A DNA stretch of 64,000 nucleotides, from contig NZ_FCON02000024.1 in assembly GCF_001544535.1 (NCBI RefSeq), positions 21,238-85,237 of the forward strand, written 5' to 3'. A model generated the notes under the pieces. The model had not been told where the DNA came from. It saw nothing but the letters and a program-made list of their open reading frames with translations, and made no database searches. A program made the position numbers and the translations under genes. The stretch comes from Caballeronia choica. GTDB taxonomy: Bacteria; Pseudomonadota; Gammaproteobacteria; Burkholderiales; Burkholderiaceae. Shown one piece after another: positions 18,618 to 27,936 of the stretch. The first letter of the stretch is position 1, and every line of letters starts with the position of its first letter.

Positions 18618-19943
18618 ATGTCAGACGTTATTCCTTCACAGACCCCGTCGCGCCGCCGCTTTGTTGGTGCGGCAGTAGCGACCCTTGCCGCAACTTCATT
18701 GAGTCGGCTCGCTTTTGCAGAAACGAATCAAGCTATCACTGAAGTCGCACAACCGACGGGCAGTGGCAAGAATGCCATTCGTCCACTTCGTTTGCACGTG
18801 CCGGAATCGCAACTTGTCGAATTGCGAAGGCGCGTCAAAGCGACCAGGTGGCCCGAGCGGGAAACGGTAACGGATGCATCGCAAGGCGTACAACTCGCGA
18901 CGATGCAGAAACTTGCCCGTTATTGGTCGACAGGGTACGACTGGCGCAAGATCGAAGCGAGGCTGAATGCCTTGCCGCAATTCGTCACCGAGATCGATGG
19001 CCTCGACATTCATTTCATCCAAGTTCGTTCGAAAAATCAGAATGCATTGCCGATGATCGTCACGCACGGATGGCCCGGCTCGATCATCGAGCAGTTGAAG
19101 ATCATTGAGCCGCTGACCAATCCGACAGCCCACGGCGGAACTGCGTCGGACGCTTTCGACCTCGTGATTCCGTCGCTGCCTGGCTACGGGTTTTCAGGCA
19201 AGCCGACCACGACCGGCTGGGATCCTGTACGCATCGCACGCGCCTGGGTCGTACTGATGCAGCGCCTCGGCTATAAGCGATACGTAGCGCAAGGCGGCGA
19301 TTGGGGGAACGCTGTCACGGAACAGATGGCCCTCCTCACGCCGCCGGAACTGCTTGGCATTCACACCAATATGCCTGCAACCGTACCGGACGACATCGCA
19401 AAGGCCCTCAAGTTCGGCGACCCCGCTCCGGCTGGCCTTACGCCCGACGAGAAGCACGCTTTCGATCAGCTCGACTATTTCTACAAGCACGGCCTCGGCT
19501 ACGCACAGGAGATGGCGAACCGACCGCAGACGCTATATGCGATCGAAGATTCACCCATCGGCCTGGCAGCGTGGATGCTCGACCACGATGCCGCCAGTGA
19601 AGCGCTGATTGCGCGCGTGTTCGACGGGCAGTCCGAAGGTCTTTCGCGAGACGACGTCCTCGACAACGTCACGCTCTATTGGTTCACCAATACGGGGATC
19701 TCGTCGGCCCGCTTGTATTGGGAAAACAAGCTGAATTTCTTTGCGCCGAAACACGTCATGATTCCGGTCGCCGTCAGCGTGTTTCCCGACGAGTTGTACG
19801 CCGCCCCGCGGAGCTGGGCGGAGCAAGCGTATCCCAGACTGATCCATTACAACCGCCTCCCCAAAGGAGGGCATTTTGCCGCCTGGGAGCAACCGCAACT
19901 TTTCACGGACGAGATTCGCGCAAGCTTCCGGTCGCTGCGCTGA
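18618..19943 (+). CDS. Epoxide hydrolase family protein with Tat signal
   Basis: A 441-residue alpha/beta hydrolase with an N-terminal epoxide-hydrolase (EHN) region. The Tat-type signal is at 1-34 (SRRRFVGAAVATLAA, cleaved near AFA-E). Residues ~55-165 match the EHN segment (IRPLRLHVPESQLVELRRRV, RWPE). The HGWPGS oxyanion motif, the nucleophile Asp228 in GGDWG and the late catalytic His in GGHFAAWEQP are visible. It should open epoxides to diols, probably in the periplasm after folding. The start at 18618 follows ACAGGAG. It is a single gene; the substrate is unknown. Confidence 0.9.
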   Translation: MSDVIPSQTPSRRRFVGAAVATLAATSLSRLAFAETNQAITEVAQPTGSGKNAIRPLRLHVPESQLVELRRRVKATRWPERETVTDASQGVQLATMQKLARYWSTGYDWRKIEARLNALPQFVTEIDGLDIHFIQVRSKNQNALPMIVTHGWPGSIIEQLKIIEPLTNPTAHGGTASDAFDLVIPSLPGYGFSGKPTTTGWDPVRIARAWVVLMQRLGYKRYVAQGGDWGNAVTEQMALLTPPELLGIHTNMPATVPDDIAKALKFGDPAPAGLTPDEKHAFDQLDYFYKHGLGYAQEMANRPQTLYAIEDSPIGLAAWMLDHDAASEALIARVFDGQSEGLSRDDVLDNVTLYWFTNTGISSARLYWENKLNFFAPKHVMIPVAVSVFPDELYAAPRSWAEQAYPRLIHYNRLPKGGHFAAWEQPQLFTDEIRASFRSLR

Positions 19944-20159
19944 ACGTCGTCGCCGTGAGGTTGTCGGAGTCGCGCTCGGCAATCGTCTCGTATGCTAACG
20001 ATGCCAGGTAGTTGGGTCGCGGGCAGGAAGCGTCACTCGCTTGCTGGAAGGAAGGGACGAGACCCGCCATCATCGAGGCGGCCGCAATGACGCGCGCAGT
20101 TGCCAGGCGGCCCGGCAGAGGCGATCATCTGCGGCATCCCATTCAACGGAGATCAGACG

Positions 20160-20981
20160 ATGTCAGCGATGGCAAGGATTCGAGGATTCGTTGTGGCACT
20201 GGCGTTCGTTGGCCTGGCGGCGCACGCGCAGACCACCGACTTCTGGGGAACGCGTCTTCCCGACCCGCCGACGCAGTTCATCTTCGGCTACGGCTCGCTC
20301 ATCAACACGCCATCGCGCAACGACACGGCCGGCAAACCGGTTGCGGCGATTCCGGTGCGCGTCTCGGCGGCCTTCGGCTATGTGCGCAGCTGGAGCGACC
20401 GCGCGCGCTCGGGGTTCACGGCGCTCGGTCTGCGGCGTCCGTTCGAGGGCGAGGGACCGATGACGATCAACGGAGTGATTTATCCCGTTGTCGGCAACGA
20501 CATGTCCGCGTTCGACGAGCGCGAGAAAGGATACGTGCGCGTCGAGGTGCCGCGCGCGCTCATCGAAGCCGTGTCATGGCAGCCGCTGCCGGCAGAGGGC
20601 ACGGTCTGGGTCTACGTGCCGAAGACCGAAGGCAAGCCACCGGGCGAAGGGCTTCCGGTTCCCGATGCGAGGTTTCCGCTCGTCGAGTCGTATATCGATG
20701 TCGTGATCGAGGGCGGGCTCGAGTACGGGCCGGAATTCGCGCGCGAGATCATCGAGACGACCCGGGACTGGAGTCCCTACTGGCTCAACGACCGCACGCT
20801 CGCACGCCGGCCCTGGGTGTTCGACAAGCAGTTCGCAAAGGTCGATGCACTGCTCGCTACGTCGGCACCCTGCTTCGCGCAGCGGGCGTTCTCCGAGGAC
20901 TATGCCTCCGCGAGCGCCGCCATTGCCGCGAGTGCCAGACGCAAAGGCGATGTGTGCCTTCGTGAGGCGCACGGTCGGTAG
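20160..20981 (+). CDS. Secreted gamma-glutamylcyclotransferase-like (AIG2-fold) protein
   Basis: A 273-residue protein with an N-terminal signal peptide (residues 1-24, ending AAHAQ) and a gamma-glutamylcyclotransferase-like domain starting at FIFGYGSLIN, the family's YGSL motif. The middle has RARSGFTALGL and INGVIYPV, as in that fold, and the C-terminal third adds helices including WSPYWLNDRTLARRPW. Cytosolic relatives convert gamma-glutamyl compounds to 5-oxoproline; the signal peptide makes this one periplasmic or secreted. The start follows GGAG at good spacing. Confidence 0.72.
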   Translation: MSAMARIRGFVVALAFVGLAAHAQTTDFWGTRLPDPPTQFIFGYGSLINTPSRNDTAGKPVAAIPVRVSAAFGYVRSWSDRARSGFTALGLRRPFEGEGPMTINGVIYPVVGNDMSAFDEREKGYVRVEVPRALIEAVSWQPLPAEGTVWVYVPKTEGKPPGEGLPVPDARFPLVESYIDVVIEGGLEYGPEFAREIIETTRDWSPYWLNDRTLARRPWVFDKQFAKVDALLATSAPCFAQRAFSEDYASASAAIAASARRKGDVCLREAHGR

Positions 20982-21344
20982 GCCGCGCTTTCGGCTCCAG
21001 TCGTCCATGTCGTGCCTGATCGCACAGGACAGCCCGTGCAGCATGGCCGGGCACGCGTCAACGGGATGTTTGAGCTACGTTTCTTCGTCTCAGGAAATCC
21101 GCCTGATGCTCTTTTCGAAGAGCGTCACAGCCGGTCGATTCTGTAACGACTCGGCCACCTCTCCGGGACATTTCCGGGCCTGGACAAATCGCGGAACCAC
21201 CCAAACTAATGTGCTCTTCAGTAGGGGTTAATTTTGGTTGGATGGCAATTACACTGCCTTCACATTTCAGCAGGTCAATTACAAGCAGGCAGGGAAGCGA
21301 GACCAATGAAGTGGACCATTTGAAACCCTACCCGGAGTAACACT
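20982..21344. other. Gene-free stretch before a small secreted protein gene
   Basis: 363 bp with no supported gene and no strong hairpin. The last ~100 bp are less GC-rich and probably hold the promoter of the 21,345 gene. Confidence 0.4.
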
Positions 21345-21584
21345 ATGACTAGCAAACAATTGACGTCTCTCCTGATCGCAGCGGCTTCGATCGTCGCCAT
21401 GCCGGCCTTCGCAAGCGGTTACGGCCCCGCTCCGTTCTACGCCGCGGATCAAGGCGCGCCGGCCTCGCAGCGTGGCATGAGCGCACAAACCGTCGCCACC
21501 GAGCAGGCAGCCGCGAGCGGTCCCGACGAAGCGAGCCTCGCGAAAGTCATGCGCGGCGCCGACACGATGGAAGCGCAGCAGTAA
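21345..21584 (+). CDS. Small secreted protein of unknown function
   Basis: A 79-residue protein starting after CGGAG. A classical signal peptide (1-24, ending PAFA-S) leaves a mature chain of ~55 residues rich in Ala, Gln and Gly. A single helix (PDEASLAKVMRGADTMEAQQ) ends the protein. Short exported proteins of this style are common in Burkholderiaceae and often unstudied. A strong hairpin follows the stop. Confidence 0.65.
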   Translation: MTSKQLTSLLIAAASIVAMPAFASGYGPAPFYAADQGAPASQRGMSAQTVATEQAAASGPDEASLAKVMRGADTMEAQQ

Positions 21585-21603
21585 ATCGCCTTGCTGTCGA
21601 AAG

Positions 21604-21638
21604 TGCGGCCGGGAAGGCATTTGCCTTGACCGGCCGCA
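21604..21638 (+). terminator. Long hairpin after the small secreted protein gene
   Basis: TGCGGCCGG (21604-21612) pairs with CCGGCCGCA (21630-21638), and inside it AAGGCA pairs with TGCCTT. The stem is very stable and starts 20 nt after the stop codon. The tail is TCTAACC, not a proper U-tract, so efficiency is uncertain. Confidence 0.6.
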
Positions 21639-21840
21639 TCTAACCGAGATGCGCTCAGGGGTTCCATACAACGGCCGCACGTCGGCCACGCCGGTCATTC
21701 GGTCATTCGGCGGCCAGTTGCATTGGCCGGTCGTGAATCGCCGTCATGGAGAAAACTGACGAGCCATAGGGGAAAAGCCGCCTCGGCAAGAGCGGACATC
21801 GACAAACAACCCGGCCTCCCGAGCCGATTCGACGGTCGTA

Positions 21841-22530
21841 TCAAAGCGCTTTCTCCCCAAGAATGATTTTGTGGACATGGGCGGGGTAAACCCATTCAAG
21901 AGCTTGCCGTTCGATGAGATTCATGAAGGAGGGTGGACCGCTGCAAATTATCTGCGAGCTTGCGTGCGTGGGGCTTACAGCATGAGACGTCGCCTGCGCA
22001 ATCGCATCCTCACTCAGACCGATTCGGTGATGAACCCGCGCGTGAGTGCGGAATTCGTCCAACTCCTCCCGGAACACGGCTCGTTCTGGCGTGCGCGCGA
22101 AATTGTGAACTTCGAAGGACTTGCCTGCCTTGGCGAGCCGCCTTGCGACACCGGCGATTGCTGTAGCTCCAACACCAGCCGACAAGAGAATGTAACGGGC
22201 ACTGCGGTCCATCATCACCACAGCGCTTCTGGGAGACCCGACGTAAATCTGGTCTCCTCTGTTCCACGAGAAATCCGCGCTCGCTTGCTCGGGTTCTCTA
22301 TCCGCCTCTTGCCGCACTCCCAGGACGAATGCGTGGCGACGTGATGGAATGCGCCACAGAGGGTGTGACCGCACGGCCTGGCTACCGTTGTCGCGAACGA
22401 GGTCGACAATGGCGCCGTCATCGAATGGCGGTAGTTCCGAACGATATCTGGTCTCCAATTCGACTGCGTGATAACCCTGAGCGAGCTGCCATTTTCGGGT
22501 CACAATCGCTTCAATCATGTTGTCGTGCAT
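21841..22530 (-). CDS. Phthalate-dioxygenase-reductase-like protein lacking the 2Fe-2S domain
   Basis: A 229-residue protein resembling the FMN/NAD part of PDR/VanB-type oxidoreductases. An FMN-barrel-like first half is followed by the nucleotide-binding core RYILLSAGVGATAIAGVARRL, FEVHNFARTPERAVFREEL and IICSGPPSFMNLI. Full relatives have ~320 residues and end in a plant-type ferredoxin domain; this one stops right after the NAD domain. The FMN region is also divergent (no clear RxYS/RQYSL motif). A GGAG Shine-Dalgarno precedes ATG 22530. It could be a two-domain reductase using a separate ferredoxin, or a decaying gene. Confidence 0.6.
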   Translation of the reverse strand: MHDNMIEAIVTRKWQLAQGYHAVELETRYRSELPPFDDGAIVDLVRDNGSQAVRSHPLWRIPSRRHAFVLGVRQEADREPEQASADFSWNRGDQIYVGSPRSAVVMMDRSARYILLSAGVGATAIAGVARRLAKAGKSFEVHNFARTPERAVFREELDEFRTHARVHHRIGLSEDAIAQATSHAVSPTHASSQIICSGPPSFMNLIERQALEWVYPAHVHKIILGEKAL

Positions 22531-22876
22531 GTCTTCTCCGATAGGAATGCAGGTACCTGCAGGACGGACCCGCCTATGTCGTTGTTGGAGGAGAGGGCTG
22601 GTATCCGAGCGTACGAAATACGTCAATCGAAGCCAGAGTAGGGCGGCTTACGAGTCTCCACAAGATGCGCCGGGCGAATGACCCTTATATGCCTCAAGCG
22701 ATGTTCGTCAGAGCGCTCAAGCCCGATTTCCAGGCCTTCAATCAAGGCTCCAAAGGCAAGTTCAAGCGAAGGGATCGGCGCTGAACGCATCGATCGAAGC
22801 AGCTTGCTGCCCGTCGTGAAGGCGGGCGGACGATATTCTTGCCCGACTGTTTGATGGCGTCTGGCGGACCCCATGG
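22531..22876. other. Intergenic stretch with a possible coding remnant
   Basis: 346 bp. On the minus strand, ~22,623-22,810 encodes a protein-like stretch (LELAFGALIEGLEIGLERSD then IRVIRPAHLVETRKPP) that has no start of its own and whose frame continues upstream only as antisense of the neighbouring gene. It may be the 3' end of a lost gene; I could not name it. Confidence 0.35.
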
Positions 22877-23296
22877 CTATCCGAATATCCGCGCCCATGC
22901 GGCCCGCAGGCGCCGGGCGCGATCTTCGAACACATAGGAGCCAGCCAGTGTCACGAGACCCGAAATCACACCCGTCACGACAGGCTCGGCAAAGGCGATG
23001 CCGTAGTGATTCACATGCGACCAGGCATCGCCCAGCATCGTCAGCATGCCCATCAGCAATGCGTTGCCATATCGGTTTGTGTAGAGCTTCGCGGCGGGCG
23101 TGAAAGTCAGCAGCACGGCCAGGATTCCAGTGAGGAGGCCGGTGCGCAGGGCGATCGTCCAGTGGGCGAGACTCATGATGTTGCCCAGGCTGCCCGGCAT
23201 GCAGGTCATGCACGCGCTGGTCGGCTGCCAGAAGCGCTTGATGAAGAGGACGGCCCGGCGCGGCATTGCCATGAACGAGAAAGGCGAAGGAAACAT
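22877..23296 (-). CDS. Predicted small membrane protein
   Basis: About 139 residues with three hydrophobic segments: ALRTGLLTGILAVLLTF, YGNALLMGMLTMLGD, and VVTGVISGLVTLAGSYVF. A basic tail follows (FEDRARRLRAAWARI). A CMTC motif lies near the N-terminus. None of the possible starts (GTG 23329; ATG 23296, 23272 or 23266) has a good ribosome site, so the N-terminus is a guess. No known family is recognised. Confidence 0.5.
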   Translation of the reverse strand: MFPSPFSFMAMPRRAVLFIKRFWQPTSACMTCMPGSLGNIMSLAHWTIALRTGLLTGILAVLLTFTPAAKLYTNRYGNALLMGMLTMLGDAWSHVNHYGIAFAEPVVTGVISGLVTLAGSYVFEDRARRLRAAWARIFG

Positions 23297-23491
23297 CAAG
23301 CAGGGCCTGCGGCGCCTTGCATCCAGCACTGGACGTAAGCGCTCGCCGGAGCTGTTCCCATATTAGTGTGTAATTCCTGTCGGCGGTGTTCAGGGGTCTG
23401 AAGAAAATCTTCCCTTGGTCGAGGTCCGATCACGTGGCTCTGTATTGCGACGGACATGCGAACACGCCCGTCATGCGTGCGCACACGGCTC

Positions 23492-24376
23492 TCATATGCG
23501 ATGCGCAAACCGCGCGGCGAGCGCAGCCCTGAAATGGGCGGCGATCCTGGCGAAGCCGGCGCCGGTGGGGTGCAGCTCGTTGGCCCAGTCGCCTGGTGCG
23601 AGCGTGCCCTGCGTCTCGACCAACACCATGTTGTGGGCCGGATCGCTGGCGAGCCGTTGCAGCATCGCGCGGAACTGGACGAGGATCGTCTTCACGATCA
23701 GAGTGCCGGGCGCAAGTCCTGACCAGCCACGATCGACGAGCGATGGACGCAGCCACGGCCCCGCGAGATGGCAGGCCGATACACCGTTGGGAATCGCAAA
23801 GTCGTACGCGTGCACGAAGATCGGCGCGTGAGGCGCGTACTGGTCGCGGATGCGGATCAGGTCGAGATAGGCGCTCTCGACCACGCCGAAGATGTTGCCG
23901 AGGCGCTGAATGTCGACGCCTTGCGCCGGGTCGTTGCCGACCGCGCTCGCGTCGTTGAGCCAGAAGCGGAACTGCTCGCCGACCACGTCGTTGCCGCCGC
24001 CGGAAAAGAGCAGGGCGTCGATGGGTCCATTGGCCGGGTCCTGCAACTGGGCGATCAGGCGGTCGCGCTTGGTCACGCCGAGGAGCGTCGTGGTTGCGTC
24101 GCTGTAGTGCGCGAGCTTGAGGATCATCGGAGCGAGTTCGCCCGCGGCCCTCAGCGCCTGCAGCACGTCCGTGGCGTGCTGCGGGTCCGGCAGCGGGTAG
24201 TCGAACCAGGAATCGCCATCGCCGATCAGGATGAGCGGCGCGGGCGCGCCGGCCTGGTGGGCGTGCAACGCTTTCGCCTGCAGCACGTCGCGCTGGTGCG
24301 CCTTGATGCGCGCCTTCAGATCCTGCTGGATCTGCTCTTGCCAGCTTTCGTACAGGTTGTTCGCTCGACCTGTCAT
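23492..24376 (-). CDS. SGNH/GDSL-like hydrolase
   Basis: A 294-residue protein with the SGNH-hydrolase blocks in order: ILIGDGDSWFDYP (block I, Ser in GDS), then a Gly-rich region and SGGGNDVVGE (block III, Asn), and LHPTGAGF near the end (block V, catalytic His with Asp in the preceding DWAN). No signal peptide is visible, so it is probably cytoplasmic. Such enzymes are esterases or lipases acting on many substrates. The start at 24376 follows GGAG. It lies 188 bp downstream of a small membrane-protein gene on the same strand. Confidence 0.82.
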   Translation of the reverse strand: MTGRANNLYESWQEQIQQDLKARIKAHQRDVLQAKALHAHQAGAPAPLILIGDGDSWFDYPLPDPQHATDVLQALRAAGELAPMILKLAHYSDATTTLLGVTKRDRLIAQLQDPANGPIDALLFSGGGNDVVGEQFRFWLNDASAVGNDPAQGVDIQRLGNIFGVVESAYLDLIRIRDQYAPHAPIFVHAYDFAIPNGVSACHLAGPWLRPSLVDRGWSGLAPGTLIVKTILVQFRAMLQRLASDPAHNMVLVETQGTLAPGDWANELHPTGAGFARIAAHFRAALAARFAHRI

Positions 24377-24564
24377 GGTGTCTCCGTTGCGCCCGCAGCG
24401 AGTGCGCCGATGCGCGCGCGTTCAGAGAGACATTGTACTTGCGCGCGCACGATCGAATTCGACGTCGGCACCTTGGGAACGTCGGCAGGAGCAATCGGAA
24501 ATCAACCTGCATCACGCGTCAGCAGAACACATCGTCCACCGACGCGAGCGAAACCGGATTCCTT

Positions 24565-24714
24565 TTAGTTTCTCCGATGGTCATCCGCCATGTCCCGCCT
24601 GATGAATATATCGATGCCATCCGCCCGCGACGAGGCAAACGCCCTGATCACCGCGCTGCCGATGAAACACAAGATAAGCACCACAGCCGGAATCTCAAAC
24701 AAGGTCATGTTCAC
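24565..24714 (-). CDS. Unlisted small membrane protein, 49 residues
   Basis: This frame is shorter than usual gene-calling limits. It starts at GTG 24714 (or ATG 24708, two codons later) seven bases after GAGGAG. The product has one hydrophobic helix (TLFEIPAVVLILCFIGSAVI) followed by a basic, soluble tail (RAFASSRADG, FIRRDMADDHRR). Strong ribosome site, single-helix design and position between an amino-acid permease and an SGNH hydrolase on the same strand support it. It resembles the class of small transporter-associated peptides in layout only; no homologue is recognised. Confidence 0.6.
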   Translation of the reverse strand: MNMTLFEIPAVVLILCFIGSAVIRAFASSRADGIDIFIRRDMADDHRRN

Positions 24715-24852
24715 GAGAAATCTCCTCACAGTTCGGGTGGTGTCACGAAACGCAACGGCACCACGCCATGGCTCAGTTCACCTTGACCAGTGTAAGCAGG
24801 CGAAACCTGTATGCCAAACGAGAAGATTTCATCGATATGTGAGAAATATTGC

Positions 24853-24875
24853 GATGGCGCCGGCACGGCGCCATC
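24853..24875 (-). terminator. Hairpin after the APC permease gene
   Basis: GATGGCGCC (24853-24861) and GGCGCCATC (24867-24875) form a perfect 9-bp stem with a 5-nt loop, just 7 nt beyond the permease stop. On the minus strand the tail is GCAATATTTCTC, only mildly T-rich. It probably ends the permease transcript and separates it from the small membrane-protein gene. Confidence 0.65.
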
Positions 24876-24881
24876 CAGCTC

Positions 24882-26342
24882 TCACTGGCGCTCGGGAAAA
24901 CGCAGCTTCGAGTGATTACGACCATACGTCACATAGATGATCAATCCGATCACCAGCCATACGAAGAGCCGCACCCACGTGACAAGCGGCAGTCCCGCCA
25001 TCAGCAACAGGCAGAACAAGATCCCCAGAACCGGCACGAGCGGTACGCCAGGAACCCGGAACGGGCGTGAAGCACCGGAGTCGCTGCGTCGCAGATAGAT
25101 CACGGCGCCGCACACCAGGATGAACGCGAACAGCGTGCCGATGCTGACCATCTCCCCGAGTACGCTGATCGGCGTCAGCGCCGCCACAATCGCGACGATT
25201 GTGCCAATCAGTATCTGACTCAGATGAGGCGTCTGAAGACGCGGATGAACCCGTGCGAAAAGAGGCGGTAATAAGCCGTCCTGCGACATCGTGAAAAAGA
25301 TGCGGCTCTGTCCGTACAGCAGCACGAGAATCACGGTGGTCAGCCCGGTCAGTGCACCGATCTTGATCAGGACGGAGAACCAGGTGAGGCCGATGGCGTC
25401 TACGCCCTTGGCGATCGGATCCGGGACATTCAGCTCCGCGTAAGGGACGAGCCCGGTGAGGACGCCCGCGACCAGGATGTACAGCAACGTACAGATGACC
25501 AGCGACCCGAGGATGCCGATCGGCATGTCGCGCTGTGGCTTTTTCGCTTCCTGCGCGGCAGTGGAGACCGCATCGAATCCAATGAACGCGAAGAACACCA
25601 CGGCCGAGCCACGCAGAATTCCGCTCATGCCGAAGTTGCCGAACTCGCCCGTATTGGGCGGAATGAACGGGTGCCAGTTCGCCGGCTTGATGAAGAACAC
25701 GCCGAGCGCGATGAAGGCCACCACCACGACCAGCTTGACCGCCACCATGATGTTGTTGAGCCGTGCGGATTCCTTCGTGCCGAGCACGAGCAAGGTTGTG
25801 AGAATCGCGATGATCAGCACCGCCGGCAGATTGACGATGCCTGTCGCCGTCGTGCCGTCGGCGAGCTTGATGACGGTGCCGGGCGCGGTGGAGAGAACGG
25901 GTGGGATATTGATTCCCACGTTATGCAGCAAGCTCACGATATAACCGGACCAGCCGACCGCGACGGTCGCTGCGCCCATCGCGTATTCGAGGATCAGGTC
26001 CCAGCCGATGATCCACGCGAATATCTCGCCCAACGTGGCATAGGTGTAGGTATAGCTGCTGCCGCATACGGGCAGCATGGCGGCCAGTTCCGAGTAGCAG
26101 AGGCCGACGAACGCGCACGCGATACCGCCGAGTACGAAGGACAGGATGATGCTGGGGCCGGCGAACTGCGCTGCAGCGGTGCCGGTCAGGACAAAGATGC
26201 CTGCGCCGATGATGGCGCCGATTCCCATCGCCGTGATGCTCGTGGCGCCGAGCGTTTTCGATAGCGAGTGGCCCCCTTCCACATCGGCGCTTCCCACGAT
26301 ATCGGCGACGGATTTCCGTGCCATGTAGCTCGTATCAGCCAT
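24882..26342 (-). CDS. APC-family amino acid permease (cationic amino-acid transporter type)
   Basis: A 486-residue inner-membrane permease with ~12-14 helices. The N-terminal GATSITAMGIGAIIGAGIFVLTG is the APC consensus substrate-binding helix 1. PVCGSSYTYTYATLGEIFAWIIGWDLILEYAMGAATVAVGWSGY is typical of the CAT/YhdG-like subfamily, as is the long ~480-residue chain. It imports amino acids (basic ones in the best-known relatives). The upstream 570 bp carries two inverted repeats that may bind regulators. There is no operon partner except perhaps the small membrane protein 167 bp downstream. Confidence 0.92.
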   Translation of the reverse strand: MADTSYMARKSVADIVGSADVEGGHSLSKTLGATSITAMGIGAIIGAGIFVLTGTAAAQFAGPSIILSFVLGGIACAFVGLCYSELAAMLPVCGSSYTYTYATLGEIFAWIIGWDLILEYAMGAATVAVGWSGYIVSLLHNVGINIPPVLSTAPGTVIKLADGTTATGIVNLPAVLIIAILTTLLVLGTKESARLNNIMVAVKLVVVVAFIALGVFFIKPANWHPFIPPNTGEFGNFGMSGILRGSAVVFFAFIGFDAVSTAAQEAKKPQRDMPIGILGSLVICTLLYILVAGVLTGLVPYAELNVPDPIAKGVDAIGLTWFSVLIKIGALTGLTTVILVLLYGQSRIFFTMSQDGLLPPLFARVHPRLQTPHLSQILIGTIVAIVAALTPISVLGEMVSIGTLFAFILVCGAVIYLRRSDSGASRPFRVPGVPLVPVLGILFCLLLMAGLPLVTWVRLFVWLVIGLIIYVTYGRNHSKLRFPERQ

Positions 26343-26916
26343 GTTGAGTCGTCCCGTTCAAATGGTGTTTGGACACGAACCGACTCGGCTTGTTTCGGCT
26401 CGCGGAGCACGACGAAAGCATCTGTTACCGAAGACTGGCGGGGGTGAGGTGGAGGGAGGTATCGGATTCAGTGTAGTCTGAATCGGAAGTAAAGTGAACC
26501 GGAGGTCGGCTGTCGAGACGGTAGACCGTCTGCTCATGGCGAACGGGTCCTGGCCTTGTCCAGAAACCGGCCGTAGGTCGGCACGGACCTGGAGCGAGGG
26601 GTCCTGGCGACTCTGCGCTTACCGAAGTCGGTTGAAGAGAAGATCGAATGGCTGTTGTGGGTGCGCGCCGTGAAAGGGTGGCGCTGTCCCCGGGCGCACG
26701 TCCCGCCCGGCAGGTGCTGGGATAGATGGTTCCCGCGCTTGCGACTCCCACGCTTGCAAGTCGCGCGGCCAATAAACCGCGAGCATGGAACAAGAGGCGC
26801 AGGCCACCACGACTGCCGGACTTTGGAGTCCTTTAGCAGTACGACCGCTAGATCGTCGCCGGATGCAAAAGCATCCGGCCATGAACGAGGAACGCGCTAG
26901 CGGTTCGCTTGATGAA
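26343..26916. other. Intergenic region with two operator-like repeats and a hairpin
   Basis: 574 bp between two minus-strand transporter genes. It contains GATTCAG-N6-CTGAATC (26465-26484) and AGACGGT-AG-ACCGTCT (26516-26531), both perfect 7-bp inverted repeats ~120-190 bp upstream of the permease start. GCCGGATGC-AAAA-GCATCCGGC (26858-26879) lies 38 bp past the KdgT stop. No gene is seen in it. Confidence 0.6.
26858..26879 (-). terminator. Perfect hairpin downstream of kdgT
   Basis: A 9-bp perfect stem with a 4-nt AAAA/TTTT loop lies 38 bp beyond the kdgT stop. The sequence after the stem on the minus strand is not T-rich. Likely a 3'-end structure. Confidence 0.5.
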
Positions 26917-27936
26917 TCACGCGTGCACGTCGCGCTCGCTGAGCGGTCGAACGGCTTCATCCGCATGCGTATCGTCGTTTAGACCGTGGCGAGAACGATA
27001 TCGACGAACCCACATCGCGGTCAGAATCGGCACGAGGATGGCCGTCACCAGACACGCGGCCGCGACCATTGCCGTCGCCGCCGGCACGAGCGGCTTGAAG
27101 CGCGGAATCATTTCGCCGATGATCGCCGGATTTGCCACCGCCGCCCCCGCCGTCGACGATGCCGCCAGCCCCGCCGCGCCATTGCCGCCGGCGATCCAGC
27201 GGTCCGCGAAGATGAGCGGAATACCCGTCACCACGATGACCCCGAGCCCGAGCACGATGCCTGGCAATCCGCTCGTCGCGATCACGTGCAGGTCGATGCC
27301 GTTGCCGAGCGCAAAGCCGAAGAACGGAATCAGCGGATGGACGCAGCGGCCGAAGAGTTCGCGCAGGTCGCGGTCGAAGTTGCCGAGCGCGAAGCCGATC
27401 AGGAACGGCAGCACGGCACCGACAAAAAGCCGCGGCTCGAAGAACGCGACACCTGTCGCGCCGAGGATCAGCATGCTGATGAGCGGCCCGGATTCCACCG
27501 ACATCAGCACGAACGCGCCCGCCTCTTCACGACTGCCGTATTGCTGCATGACGGCGGCATAAAGACCGCCGTTGGTCATGTCCATCGATGTCGTGATGGC
27601 CAGCACGGACAGCCCCGCGAAGAGGCCGGTCTTGATGCCGTCGATCGGGATGAAGTGCGCCGCAACGAGGGTCGCGACCCATGCGACGGCCATCTTCGTG
27701 ACCAGCAGGGTGCCCGACTTGCGCAACACGGTTCCGGTCGCGCGAAGATCGATGGTCGCGCCCATGCAGAAGAACCAGACCGCGAGGATCGGCACGGTGC
27801 CGCTGATCAGGCCATTGGTGAACGAGCCGAAGTACTTGCCTGCGCCCGGCGCGAACGTATGAACGCAGGCGCCGAGCAACAAGGGCACCAGCATGAGGCC
27901 GCCTGGAATGCGGTCAATCGCTTTCTTGATCTTCAA
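26917..27936 (-). CDS. kdgT: 2-keto-3-deoxygluconate permease family (KdgT)
   Basis: A 339-residue transporter of the KDGT family. Typical stretches are [21 protein letters not shown] at the start, [27 protein letters not shown], and [13 protein letters not shown]. Ten or so hydrophobic helices span the chain. It would import 2-keto-3-deoxygluconate, a pectin or uronate breakdown product, with protons. The start codon is TTG at 27936 behind a perfect GGAGGAG; no ATG gives a better fit. No KDG kinase or aldolase lies nearby, so it acts with genes elsewhere. Confidence 0.9.
   Translation of the reverse strand: MKIKKAIDRIPGGLMLVPLLLGACVHTFAPGAGKYFGSFTNGLISGTVPILAVWFFCMGATIDLRATGTVLRKSGTLLVTKMAVAWVATLVAAHFIPIDGIKTGLFAGLSVLAITTSMDMTNGGLYAAVMQQYGSREEAGAFVLMSVESGPLISMLILGATGVAFFEPRLFVGAVLPFLIGFALGNFDRDLRELFGRCVHPLIPFFGFALGNGIDLHVIATSGLPGIVLGLGVIVVTGIPLIFADRWIAGGNGAAGLAASSTAGAAVANPAIIGEMIPRFKPLVPAATAMVAAACLVTAILVPILTAMWVRRYRSRHGLNDDTHADEAVRPLSERDVHA

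Noticed and set aside
22623-23213. 196-codon minus-strand frame overlapping the small membrane protein
   Set aside because: Its first two-thirds are a shifted-frame shadow of the membrane-protein gene; only the last ~60 codons look protein-like and are noted as a possible remnant.
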